A stretch of 45,264 nt of DNA, from positions 1 through 45,264 of the forward strand of contig UQCF01000017.1 in the NCBI GenBank assembly GCA_900539465.1, in the 5' to 3' direction. Source of the stretch: an uncultured Ruminococcus sp. GTDB taxonomy: Bacteria > Bacillota > Clostridia > Oscillospirales > Acutalibacteraceae. The notes under the pieces were generated by a model. That model saw only the letters and a program-made list of their open reading frames with translations. It searched no databases and was not told the origin of the DNA. Position 1 is the first letter of the stretch; every line of letters begins with the position of its first letter. Shown here in pieces: positions 15,123 to 22,632 of the stretch. Position numbers and translations under genes: made by a program.

Positions 15123-16514
15123 ATGCAAAAAGTCTCTTTCCGCGAAAAAATCGGCTACGGCATAGGCGCGGTAGGTCTTGATTTGAGTTATGGATTGTTT
15201 TATTCGTATCTTTCAATCTACCTCACCAATGTAATGGGCATAAAATCTTTGTTTTTGCTCATTCTTGCCCCCATTGCCCGTTTGTGGGACGGTATCAACG
15301 ACCCGATGATGGGTACTCTCGTTGATATGACAAACACAAAAATGGGCAAATACCGCCCGTGGATAATTATAGGCGCAGTGTGCAATGCGGTTGTGCTTTG
15401 CCTGCTGTTTAATAACCCGGGCTTTGATTACGGCTCGGTCGGGCTTTATATCTATATTGCGCTTCTATATGTTTTTTGGGGCATGACAAATACACTTGCC
15501 GATATACCTTATTGGTCAATGGTTCCGTCTTTTTCGAGCGAAGAGAAAGAGAGAAATGCAGTTTCAACAATTGCGAGGACTTTTTCGGGCCTCGGTCAGG
15601 GTATAATTATTATTTTTACCCCCTATGCGCTCAAGCTTCTCGGTGACGGAACAAATGAAGACGTCAACGCACAGGGCTTTGGCAGATGGGCAATGATTGC
15701 CGCGGTTCTTTTGGTGTTTTTTGCCGTGTGCTGTGTCCTCTCTACAAAAGAGAAGAACGTTGTCATGGGTCAAAAAGAAAAATTCTCTCTTAAAAATTCT
15801 GTTAAGACCATTAAGAGCAACGATCAGCTTTTGGTCTTTATGCTTTTTGCAATGATTTCAAACGCGGGCTACTACATGACCTCCGGCATCAGCGGCTACT
15901 ACTTCACCGTTATTTGCGGAGACATTGCCTTGCAGTCGATATTCAATATGTTCGGCGCAGTCGGCTCAATAGTCGGTCTTTTGGTTATACCCGTATGCTC
16001 TTCTGCGTTTAAAATGACAAACAGACAGACCTATAAGACCTCGCTTATTATGGCTGTGGCAGGATATGTCGGAATGTTTGCGGCAGGCACATTCTTTAAC
16101 AAGAACGTTTATATTATGGGCGCATTTTATTTTGTAACCTCGCTCGGCATTGCCAGTATGTTTGTAAATCAAACGGTAATGCTTGCGGATGTTGTGGATT
16201 ACGGCGAGTTCCACACCGGCAAAAGAAGCGAGTCGCTTACCTTCTCTATGAAGGGATTTTTGCAAAAAATGGCATACACCGTTCAGTGCATAATTATGTA
16301 CGGTCTTTTTCTTGCAACGGGCTATGTTGTGGGTCAGGACAAGGTGCAGTCGGCGGCGGCTCAAGGCGCAATATCTGCAATGATGTATATTATACCGCCT
16401 GCGCTCATAATAATTTCTTTGATAATTTTCTCTAAAAAATATAAAATCTACGGCGAATATAAAACAGAGGTTTTAAACTTTATTAACGAAAAAAGAGAGA
16501 GCGAACATAAATAA
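15123..16514 (+). CDS. GPH-family (MelB-like) sugar:cation symporter
   Basis: A 463-residue, twelve-helix major facilitator protein. The family signature of glycoside-pentoside-hexuronide:cation symporters is clear: ARLWDGINDPMMG near residue 58 and DMTNTKMGKYRPW after it, and a late DVVDYGEFHTGKRSES motif. It imports a sugar or glycoside with a cation; the substrate cannot be told, since no glycosidase or regulator adjoins it. The ATG at 15123 is preferred over the TTG at 15114 because AAAGGA lies 9 bases upstream. Transcribed alone, ending at a hairpin shared with the convergent yqfD. Confidence 0.85.
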   Translation: MQKVSFREKIGYGIGAVGLDLSYGLFYSYLSIYLTNVMGIKSLFLLILAPIARLWDGINDPMMGTLVDMTNTKMGKYRPWIIIGAVCNAVVLCLLFNNPGFDYGSVGLYIYIALLYVFWGMTNTLADIPYWSMVPSFSSEEKERNAVSTIARTFSGLGQGIIIIFTPYALKLLGDGTNEDVNAQGFGRWAMIAAVLLVFFAVCCVLSTKEKNVVMGQKEKFSLKNSVKTIKSNDQLLVFMLFAMISNAGYYMTSGISGYYFTVICGDIALQSIFNMFGAVGSIVGLLVIPVCSSAFKMTNRQTYKTSLIMAVAGYVGMFAAGTFFNKNVYIMGAFYFVTSLGIASMFVNQTVMLADVVDYGEFHTGKRSESLTFSMKGFLQKMAYTVQCIIMYGLFLATGYVVGQDKVQSAAAQGAISAMMYIIPPALIIISLIIFSKKYKIYGEYKTEVLNFINEKRESEHK

Positions 16515-16518
16515 TAAT

Positions 16519-16555
16519 AACGGGTCTGCAACATTCAGTGCAGATCCGTTATTTG
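16519..16555. terminator. Shared hairpin between convergent genes
   Basis: AACGGGTCTGCA (16519-16530) pairs with TGCAGATCCGTT (16539-16550), one G-T pair. The yqfD stop lies in the loop. T-rich flanks (ATTATTATTT) favour termination of yqfD; the plus-strand tail is weaker. Confidence 0.55.
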
Positions 16556-17740
16556 CTCTTCGGGCGCAATATTGTCGGTTTCAAACGGCACTTCTTTGCC
16601 TATGTTTTCATAGCCTGCAAAGTCGGCGGTAAGACGGCTTTCTTCGGCAGTGGTTTTAACATTAAAGTTGCTGCTTATTGTTTGGTGCGTTTTAGAGTAT
16701 TCAGCCGCAGCCTTTAAAAATCTTGTGCAGGCAATGAGCTTGGTCTGGCTTTGATTTAAGGCGGTTTCATCGGTCGTTTTTTTTGAATAGTCGCTGTAAA
16801 AAACGCCTAACGGCATTGCCTTTGAGCCTAAAGAAAAATATTTTTTTACGTCAAATTTGCAGTCATATTCTTTGGGTGCTTTGCCGAGCGGAATTTCAAT
16901 GCCGAAAAAATATAATTTTCTTACTCTGCGAACAAGTTTGTTTTTATAAATTTTTTCATCTGCACGGCAAGTTATATTAAATTTATCTTCCGTTCTGCCC
17001 ACTGCATAGCCATCTGCGTGGGTGAACGCCGCGGATTCGTCTTTGTTTTGGTCAACTCCGCTTATAAGCACTTCGCCTTTGAGCACGGGGTTGAATATTT
17101 TTGCCTGTGCGGAGCCGTTGTATGTTTCGAGAATTATAAGCTGTGCGTCGCGCGAAGCAACAAGGTTGTATTTGCCGGAGCTGTCTCTGATTTTTGGGCT
17201 GTCAAACCCCTCGCGAACCTCTATATTTGCACAGCTGCCCGAGATGTTGACCGAAATCCACGAGAGCTTTTCAATCTTTCCCGAAGCATAGAGTGAAATT
17301 TGAGGGGGATTGAGCTTTGCCTTTCGCGAGCCGATAAAAAGCCCGGCTTCTTTAACACATTCGATTATTTCTTCGTCTGTGACGGTGCTGTTGCCGCTGA
17401 CGTCTATGAGCCAAATTCTGGTTGATAAAAGCGACAGACACAAAACAAGAAAAATTGCGCCGACGGCAAATCCCCAGCGGCGGCGGTAGCGGTGAATTAT
17501 AAAAGGAATACCGACCTTGCGCTTCATTGACGTTTTAACGCCGCTTTTTCTTGCACAGACAAGAATATTTTTGTATCCCTCGGGAGTTGTGCGCGCAAAG
17601 AACCCGTCGTTGCAAGCTCGCACATTCCACAGCGGTATATCATAAACCGAGCAGAGATTTATAAATCTTTCGCCGAAGCCGCCCCTGGCAAAAAATTCAA
17701 CATAGCCGGAGAAAAAGCGGAATATTTTTATCAAAAGCAA
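16535..17740 (-). CDS. yqfD: Sporulation protein YqfD
   Basis: A 401-residue membrane protein of the YqfD/SpoIV family, made in the mother cell in Bacillus and needed for normal forespore development. The N-terminal soluble region has FFARGGFGERFINLC, one strong membrane helix follows (FAVGAIFLVLCLSLLSTRIW, about residues 92-112), then the VSGNSTVTDEEIIECVKEAG stretch typical of the family and a large outer domain. It starts at TTG (17740), with GAGGGTG upstream, 12 bases after yqfC, so the two form an operon. Confidence 0.85.
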   Translation of the reverse strand: MLLIKIFRFFSGYVEFFARGGFGERFINLCSVYDIPLWNVRACNDGFFARTTPEGYKNILVCARKSGVKTSMKRKVGIPFIIHRYRRRWGFAVGAIFLVLCLSLLSTRIWLIDVSGNSTVTDEEIIECVKEAGLFIGSRKAKLNPPQISLYASGKIEKLSWISVNISGSCANIEVREGFDSPKIRDSSGKYNLVASRDAQLIILETYNGSAQAKIFNPVLKGEVLISGVDQNKDESAAFTHADGYAVGRTEDKFNITCRADEKIYKNKLVRRVRKLYFFGIEIPLGKAPKEYDCKFDVKKYFSLGSKAMPLGVFYSDYSKKTTDETALNQSQTKLIACTRFLKAAAEYSKTHQTISSNFNVKTTAEESRLTADFAGYENIGKEVPFETDNIAPEEQITDLH

Positions 17741-17752
17741 AAAATCACACCC

Positions 17753-18022
17753 TCAGTTAAGCTCAACGCAAAGAACATTGCCCGATATAGTCACCTGACC
17801 GCACGAAAAGCTTTTTATCAAAAGCTCGTTGCCGATAACACCTACCGATTTTTTGCCGACGTTAAGCCTTATAATTCCGTCACCGTATTCCGCAACGCTT
17901 TTGCACCCGTCAACAACAACGCATGAGTTCATTATTTCAACATGATAACCGTCTTTGCCGAGATCCTCCGGCAAATCAAATTCATTTGCAATAAAATTCA
18001 GTTTTGACTTTTTGTTTTTCAA
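17753..18022 (-). CDS. yqfC: Sporulation protein YqfC
   Basis: An 89-residue protein of the YabP/YqfC family. It is almost all short beta-strands (VEIMNSCVVVDGCKSVAEY, IIRLNVGKKSVGVIGNELLI, GQVTISGNVLCVEL), as in the family. The yqfC-yqfD order is conserved across endospore formers and is normally under sigma-E. It diverges from ylbJ, whose gene starts about 60 bases away, so the spacer probably holds back-to-back sporulation promoters; I could not fix their positions. Confidence 0.85.
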   Translation of the reverse strand: MKNKKSKLNFIANEFDLPEDLGKDGYHVEIMNSCVVVDGCKSVAEYGDGIIRLNVGKKSVGVIGNELLIKSFSCGQVTISGNVLCVELN

Positions 18023-18083
18023 TATGTTTCACCCTCGAATTATAAAATGCTCTCTTTACCATATATATTTATGGGTGATTATG

Positions 18084-19121
18084 ATGAAACATACCGCAGA
18101 AAAATTTATAAAAATATCGCTTACTTTTGTTTGTGCGGCGCTTTGCATTTTAAAAGCGCAGTCTGCCGCCACAGGCGTGTCGCAGGGAATCGGGCTGTGC
18201 GTTAAAACGCTTGTTCCGTCGCTTTTGCCTTTTTTGGTTACGGCGTGTTACATGAGCAAAATGTCGTTCGACGGCGGAAAATTCACAAAAAAATTATGCT
18301 CGGTTCTTTTTGATTTACCGCCTTGTTCGGCGTGCGTGTTTTTGATGAGTATGGTAGGCGGCTTCCCCGTAGGGGCAAAAATGACCTCGGAATATGTAAA
18401 GAGCCAAAGGCTCGGCAGGGCGCAGGGAAGACGAATGATGCTTTTTTGCATAAATGCAGGCCCGGCTTTTGTGATAAACACCGTCGGCGAATTTATGCTC
18501 GGCAGCAAAAAAGCAGGCACGATACTTTTAGTCTCTCTTTTTATTTCTTCTTTTTGTGCCGGCGTGGTATTGAGGTTTTTTACAAAAGACGAAAAGACGG
18601 TTTGCAAAAAAAATACAGAGCTGCCGCAAAGCAATACATTCGTTTCTTCTGTTAGCGACGCGCTTAAAACAATGCTGTCAATTTGCGGATGGGTTGTGGT
18701 CTTTTGCGCGATTATTGAGGTCTTTAACAGCTTGCCGTTAAACGAGGAGCTTAAGCTGTGGCTCGGTATTTTGTGCGAGGTCACAAGCGGCTGTTCGTCG
18801 GCGGCAAAGAATTTTCCCATTCCTATAACTGCGTTTGTTTTGAGTTGGTCGGGGCTTGCCGTGCACGCGCAAATAATGCCGTTTTTAAATGAAGTCGGAT
18901 TAAAATATACGGTGTTTGCCTCTTTCAGAGCATTGTGCGCGGGCTTCACCGCGGCTGTGTGTGCGGTCATGTTAAAAATCTTCCCTTGCGAGTGCTCGGC
19001 TTTTTCAAATGTTTCGCAGGTGACGCCCGTGGCGTTTTCGGTGTCCGCACCGGCTGCGGCGGCAATGCTTATAACTTGTGCATTGGTTATTTTAGACCTT
19101 GCCCCCACTAAAAAAATGTGA
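18084..19121 (+). CDS. ylbJ: Sporulation integral membrane protein YlbJ
   Basis: A 345-residue membrane protein with about eight helices and the nucleoside-recognition (Gate) fold of YlbJ. A typical motif is MSMVGGFPVGAKMTSEYVKS near residue 88, and FCINAGPAFVINTVGEFMLG follows. In Bacillus YlbJ is a sigma-E product needed for spore cortex and heat resistance. Start: GGTGAT precedes tandem ATGs at 18081 and 18084; the second is better spaced. The long frame upstream to 17955 lies over yqfC and is rejected. Confidence 0.8.
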   Translation: MKHTAEKFIKISLTFVCAALCILKAQSAATGVSQGIGLCVKTLVPSLLPFLVTACYMSKMSFDGGKFTKKLCSVLFDLPPCSACVFLMSMVGGFPVGAKMTSEYVKSQRLGRAQGRRMMLFCINAGPAFVINTVGEFMLGSKKAGTILLVSLFISSFCAGVVLRFFTKDEKTVCKKNTELPQSNTFVSSVSDALKTMLSICGWVVVFCAIIEVFNSLPLNEELKLWLGILCEVTSGCSSAAKNFPIPITAFVLSWSGLAVHAQIMPFLNEVGLKYTVFASFRALCAGFTAAVCAVMLKIFPCECSAFSNVSQVTPVAFSVSAPAAAAMLITCALVILDLAPTKKM

Positions 19122-19162
19122 TAGAATACTGTTATATTTAACCGAGTAAAGGAATGTGGAAC

Positions 19163-19381
19163 GTGCGTAAAAAATTGATTGACGATAAAAACGTTCAACC
19201 TGAGTGCAGGAGCTGTGCTTTCGGCACCGCAATGCCGGGTGAAGAAATGATACTTTGCAAAAAAACAGGCATCAGACGGCCGGATTCGCTTTGCAAAAAA
19301 TATAAGTATGACCCATTAAACCGCGTTCCGCAAAAAGAGCCGGAGCCTATGGAATTCGGAGAAGAAGATTTTAAACTTTGA
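19163..19381 (+). CDS. Small Cys-rich protein of unknown function
   Basis: A 72-residue acidic-tailed protein. Four Cys in the order C-x2-C (CRSC), then C (ILCKK) and C (SLCKKYKYDP) could hold a metal or an Fe-S cluster. I do not recognise a named family, though ILCKKTGIRRPDSLCKKY looks conserved. The GTG at 19163 is chosen because AAAGGA is 9 bases upstream; the ATG at 19154 touches that site. It lies 41 bases after ylbJ and 23 before the lipoprotein gene. A possible promoter (TTGCCC-N17-TAGAAT) lies in the end of ylbJ. Confidence 0.65.
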   Translation: MRKKLIDDKNVQPECRSCAFGTAMPGEEMILCKKTGIRRPDSLCKKYKYDPLNRVPQKEPEPMEFGEEDFKL

Positions 19382-19404
19382 AAGATTGAAAATCGGGTGA
19401 TTTT

Positions 19405-20223
19405 ATGAAAGATAATTTCTTAAAAATAATTTCGGTAGGTTTGGTTTTTTCGGTGGTTCTGGGCTTGTGCGCGTGCACAAAAAAGAATGACGACACTTCG
19501 GGTGTTATAACCACAAACAGACCTTTGACGAGCGCGGGCGGCGAAGAAACAACAAAAAGTACGGCCGCAGAAGCGGTGAGTGCCGTCGCGCCTCAAAACG
19601 AAGAGGACGCCGTTAAATTTTTTAATTCCGCAATCAAAGTTTTTCATAAAAAATCTTTTAATTTTTCTGTTAAAAAAGAGTGCACGCTAAAATCTTTTTC
19701 TGCCGGAAGTTTAAGCACGGTTGACGGAGCTACGGAGTCTTATAAAAATATGCTCAAATCCTCTTTCGGCGACATGATGGGAGTCGGGACAAGCCAAAAC
19801 TCTTATTACGTCGGAGACGATATTTCTGCGGTATTCACCGTGCCGGAGCTGACTGCGGAAAATTTAAACGGTATAACAGCCTCTGCCGACGGCGAGAATG
19901 TTGTTATAACCGCTAATCTTTTAAAAAATTCCGATGACGGAATGACAGAAGTTGCGTCGGTTACAAAAGACTATATGACAAACGAAAAATTCAGCACAAA
20001 AATAAAAGGTTATGCCGCGACTGCCGACTCGGCATCGGTAAAGCATGGCGCGGTCACTCTCACGGCAGAGATAAATTATGCAACGAGAAATTTTGTTACT
20101 CTTCAAATTGCTTATTCCTCACAATTTTCGGCAGAGAATGTTAAGCTCAGCTACGTCACGGGCGGACCTGTGACCGGCTCAACAAACACCAAAATTACTT
20201 TTAAAGATTTTAAAGAGGAATAA
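19405..20223 (+). CDS. Putative lipoprotein
   Basis: A 272-residue protein with a lipobox LCAC after a hydrophobic leader, so it should be anchored at the outer face of the membrane. A Thr/Ser/Glu-rich stretch follows and then a domain of alternating strands with no motif I recognise. The ribosome binding site is weak (GGGTGAT). It ends 3 bases before rlmD, so the two are probably cotranscribed. Function unknown. Confidence 0.75.
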   Translation: MKDNFLKIISVGLVFSVVLGLCACTKKNDDTSGVITTNRPLTSAGGEETTKSTAAEAVSAVAPQNEEDAVKFFNSAIKVFHKKSFNFSVKKECTLKSFSAGSLSTVDGATESYKNMLKSSFGDMMGVGTSQNSYYVGDDISAVFTVPELTAENLNGITASADGENVVITANLLKNSDDGMTEVASVTKDYMTNEKFSTKIKGYAATADSASVKHGAVTLTAEINYATRNFVTLQIAYSSQFSAENVKLSYVTGGPVTGSTNTKITFKDFKEE

Positions 20224-20226
20224 TTT

Positions 20227-21663
20227 ATGACCGACGAAAAAATAAATTCTCTTTGCACGGCAGGCAAAAGCTGCCCGGGCTGTCAGCTTAAAAATCTGAC
20301 TTATTCCGAGCAGCTTTTTTTAAAAAGAAGAGAAGCGCAAAAAGAGCTCGGCGGTCTTTGTAAAATTTCGGATATAATTGCTTCGCCTTGGGTTTTTGAA
20401 TACAGAAACAAAGCAGACGCACTCTTTTTTGAAGACAAAAATAAAAACATACGCTGGGGAATTTACCGCTCTTCTGACGGCAACTGCACCGCGGCGCAAA
20501 ATTGCGCCATACACCCCAAAGAGGCGGACGCGATTTTTAACGACCTTGCGCTTCTTCTCAAAAGCTTTAAAATAAAAATTTATAATGCCAAAAGCAAAAC
20601 GGGATTTTTCAGATACGCCATGGTTCGCAAAGCCTTCTCGTCTGAGCAAATAATGCTTGTTTTGGTCACGCGCGATGGCGAGCTCCCGAAAGAGCGGTCG
20701 TTTATAAACGCACTTATTAAAAAGCACCCCGAGATAACAACGGTCGTTCAAAACATTTATTGCGGCGACACGGCGATAATGCTCGGAACAAAAGAAAAAA
20801 TTTTATTTGGAAACGGCTATATCGAAGAAGAGCTTTGCTTAAAAAATTTCAGAATTTCTCCGAGATCTTTTTTTCAGATAAATACTCTTCAGGCGCAAAA
20901 TCTTTATTCAAAGGCAAAAGAGTTTGCCTCTCTCAATGAAAACTCGGTTTTTCTTGACGCATACTGCGGCACGGGTACAATCGGTATCGTTGCTTCGCAA
21001 AGCGGAGCGCGCGGATTCGGCGTTGAGATAAACTCTGCGGCGGTTGAAGACGCAAAAATAAATGCCGAAGTAAACGGAGAAAAAAACATAGAATTTATCT
21101 GCGGAGACGCAGGAGATTTTGCCGAAAATTATGCAAAAAACGGCGGACATTTTGATGCGGTTTTTGTTGACCCTCCGAGAAGGGGATGCAGCGAAAAATT
21201 TTTGCAATCTCTCGTTTTAACGCAGCCGTCAAAAATCGTCTATGTTTCGTGCAACGTAAAAACCCTCGCGAGAGATGCGCGCTTTTTGAAAAAGAACGGC
21301 TACAAAATCAAAAAAGCCCTGCTCTTCGATATGTTCCCACACACGAACCATGTGGAGACTGTTGCGTTATTGGTCAGGAACATATCAACCAAAGAACATG
21401 TTGTTATAGAGGTTAGACCGGAAGAACTTGAGCTTGGCTCGTTAAAAACCCACGGGACTTACGAAGAGATTAAATCCTACATTCTTAAAAAACACGGCTT
21501 AAAGGTATCAACTCTCAACATTTCACAGGTTAAACGCAAGTGCGGACTCGATGTCGGCGAGGCATACAATAAGCCCAAAAGCCAAAACAGCAAAGTCCCA
21601 AACTGCACTCCCGAAAAAGAGAACGCCATTATGGACGCCTTAAAACATTTCAATATGATATGA
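20227..21663 (+). CDS. rlmD: 23S rRNA (uracil-5-)-methyltransferase RlmD/RumA family
   Basis: A 478-residue SAM-dependent methyltransferase making 5-methyluridine in RNA. It keeps the Fe-S cluster Cys (C-x5-C-x2-C in CTAGKSCPGC and a later NCAIHP), the SAM loop DAYCGTGTIG, VFVDPPRRGC and the nucleophile region YVSCNVKTLARD. There is no N-terminal TRAM domain, and an extra 85-residue C-terminal segment (GTYEEIKSYILKKHGLKVS...) is present; I recall this extension from many clostridial members. The exact target uridine cannot be told from sequence. Confidence 0.85.
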   Translation: MTDEKINSLCTAGKSCPGCQLKNLTYSEQLFLKRREAQKELGGLCKISDIIASPWVFEYRNKADALFFEDKNKNIRWGIYRSSDGNCTAAQNCAIHPKEADAIFNDLALLLKSFKIKIYNAKSKTGFFRYAMVRKAFSSEQIMLVLVTRDGELPKERSFINALIKKHPEITTVVQNIYCGDTAIMLGTKEKILFGNGYIEEELCLKNFRISPRSFFQINTLQAQNLYSKAKEFASLNENSVFLDAYCGTGTIGIVASQSGARGFGVEINSAAVEDAKINAEVNGEKNIEFICGDAGDFAENYAKNGGHFDAVFVDPPRRGCSEKFLQSLVLTQPSKIVYVSCNVKTLARDARFLKKNGYKIKKALLFDMFPHTNHVETVALLVRNISTKEHVVIEVRPEELELGSLKTHGTYEEIKSYILKKHGLKVSTLNISQVKRKCGLDVGEAYNKPKSQNSKVPNCTPEKENAIMDALKHFNMI

Positions 21664-21669
21664 TAATAC

Positions 21670-21704
21670 CCCTCACAGTTGATTCTGCGAGGGATATTTT
21701 ATTC
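21670..21704 (+). terminator. Terminator after rlmD
   Basis: CCCTCACAG (21670-21678) pairs with CTGCGAGGG (21685-21693), one mismatch, followed by ATATTTTATTCT. Confidence 0.7.
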
Positions 21705-21798
21705 TATACCGTATTTAGTGGTCTTATTTTTTCTAAAATAAATATATTGTATAAGCGAAAGTTTAAGAAAAAATTGCAATTAGAAACTGTTTTAAAAT

Positions 21799-21823
21799 TA
21801 AAAAAGAGCCGCCGAAGCGACTC
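21799..21823 (-). terminator. Terminator of the YD-repeat operon
   Basis: On the minus strand GAGTCGC-TTCG-GCGGCTC (one G-T pair, UUCG loop) runs straight into TTTTTT. A second stem lies between it and the gene stop (21890-21896 with 21910-21916). Confidence 0.7.
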
Positions 21824-21889
21824 AATTTAGTTGTTATTTTTTAAGAATACATTCTACCAATTTTGTGATATAGCTATAAATAATGCCGT

Positions 21890-21916
21890 GCCGCCGCGAG
21901 AAATTTTCACGGCGGC
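21890..21916. other. GC-rich hairpin after the candidate immunity gene
   Basis: GCCGCCG (21890-21896) pairs with CGGCGGC (21910-21916). It starts 6 bases past the stop of the minus-strand gene, has little T tract, and may protect the transcript end. Confidence 0.4.
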
Positions 21917-21922
21917 AATTAA

Positions 21923-22606
21923 TTATAATGTTTCTCTTTTTATTTTCACAAAAGTTTCTTCAACATCAGAAGAATAACACTGCGTAATATAATCCGATTC
22001 AATATATTCGCGTACAACCCCTCTGTCGCTGGGGTTCTTTATGGCCTTTTCAACAAATACATTAGATATCCAGTCACTAAACCAACTGAGCAAAATCAGA
22101 AACAGATAAGCGCACGGGCAATAAACTATCAAAGATTTTATCCCGAAGTTATAGGCTGCTACTATACCGAATATTATTAAAAGAACGACCAAATCAGGGC
22201 CAAATGCCAGTCCATCCAAAAAAAATATATGAAATGCTCTGTTTCGCCGGTATAGCTTTTTCACCTTTTCCTTGTCCGCAGCCTCGTATGATTCAAGCGT
22301 GCATAGGGGAGATAAAATCATTATCCTGTCATACGAAATATCCGGTTGGTGCTGAGCTATTTCTCTTTCCAAAGTAATATGCGCAGTTTCGCCGTCGCCT
22401 TTGAAGCTATATGTTGTCTTGACGCAAATGTTATATATCCCTTCTTTTCGTGAACTGCCAAAAGCATTCTCGACCGATATTATGAAATTATTACAATTAA
22501 TATTTTCAATAATCGCAGCGCTTTTCGGTGCAACAATAATTTTTTTTTTGCTGTTTATGTATAACTGTACCGAGCAACTACATACATTGTTAATTTCTAT
22601 AAGCAT
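21923..22606 (-). CDS. Two-helix membrane protein, candidate immunity protein
   Basis: A 227-residue protein I do not recognise. Residues 1-95 are beta-rich; two hydrophobic helices at about 130-175 (LVVLLIIFGIVAAYNFG and LIVYCPCAYLFLILLSWF) follow, then a charged tail. It begins 26 bases after the YD-repeat gene, with AGGAAGGA upstream, and ends that operon. A small unrelated gene directly after a polymorphic-toxin tip is the usual place for an immunity gene, and a membrane protein would suit a membrane-active tip. That function is inference. Alternatively it is a plain membrane hypothetical. Confidence 0.65.
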   Translation of the reverse strand: MLIEINNVCSCSVQLYINSKKKIIVAPKSAAIIENINCNNFIISVENAFGSSRKEGIYNICVKTTYSFKGDGETAHITLEREIAQHQPDISYDRIMILSPLCTLESYEAADKEKVKKLYRRNRAFHIFFLDGLAFGPDLVVLLIIFGIVAAYNFGIKSLIVYCPCAYLFLILLSWFSDWISNVFVEKAIKNPSDRGVVREYIESDYITQCYSSDVEETFVKIKRETL

Positions 22607-22632
22607 TATTCCTTCCTGTCTTTCATATTATA

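Noticed and set aside
17955..18083. Upstream extension of the ylbJ frame
   Set aside because: It lies over yqfC on the other strand and has no ribosome binding site or family similarity.
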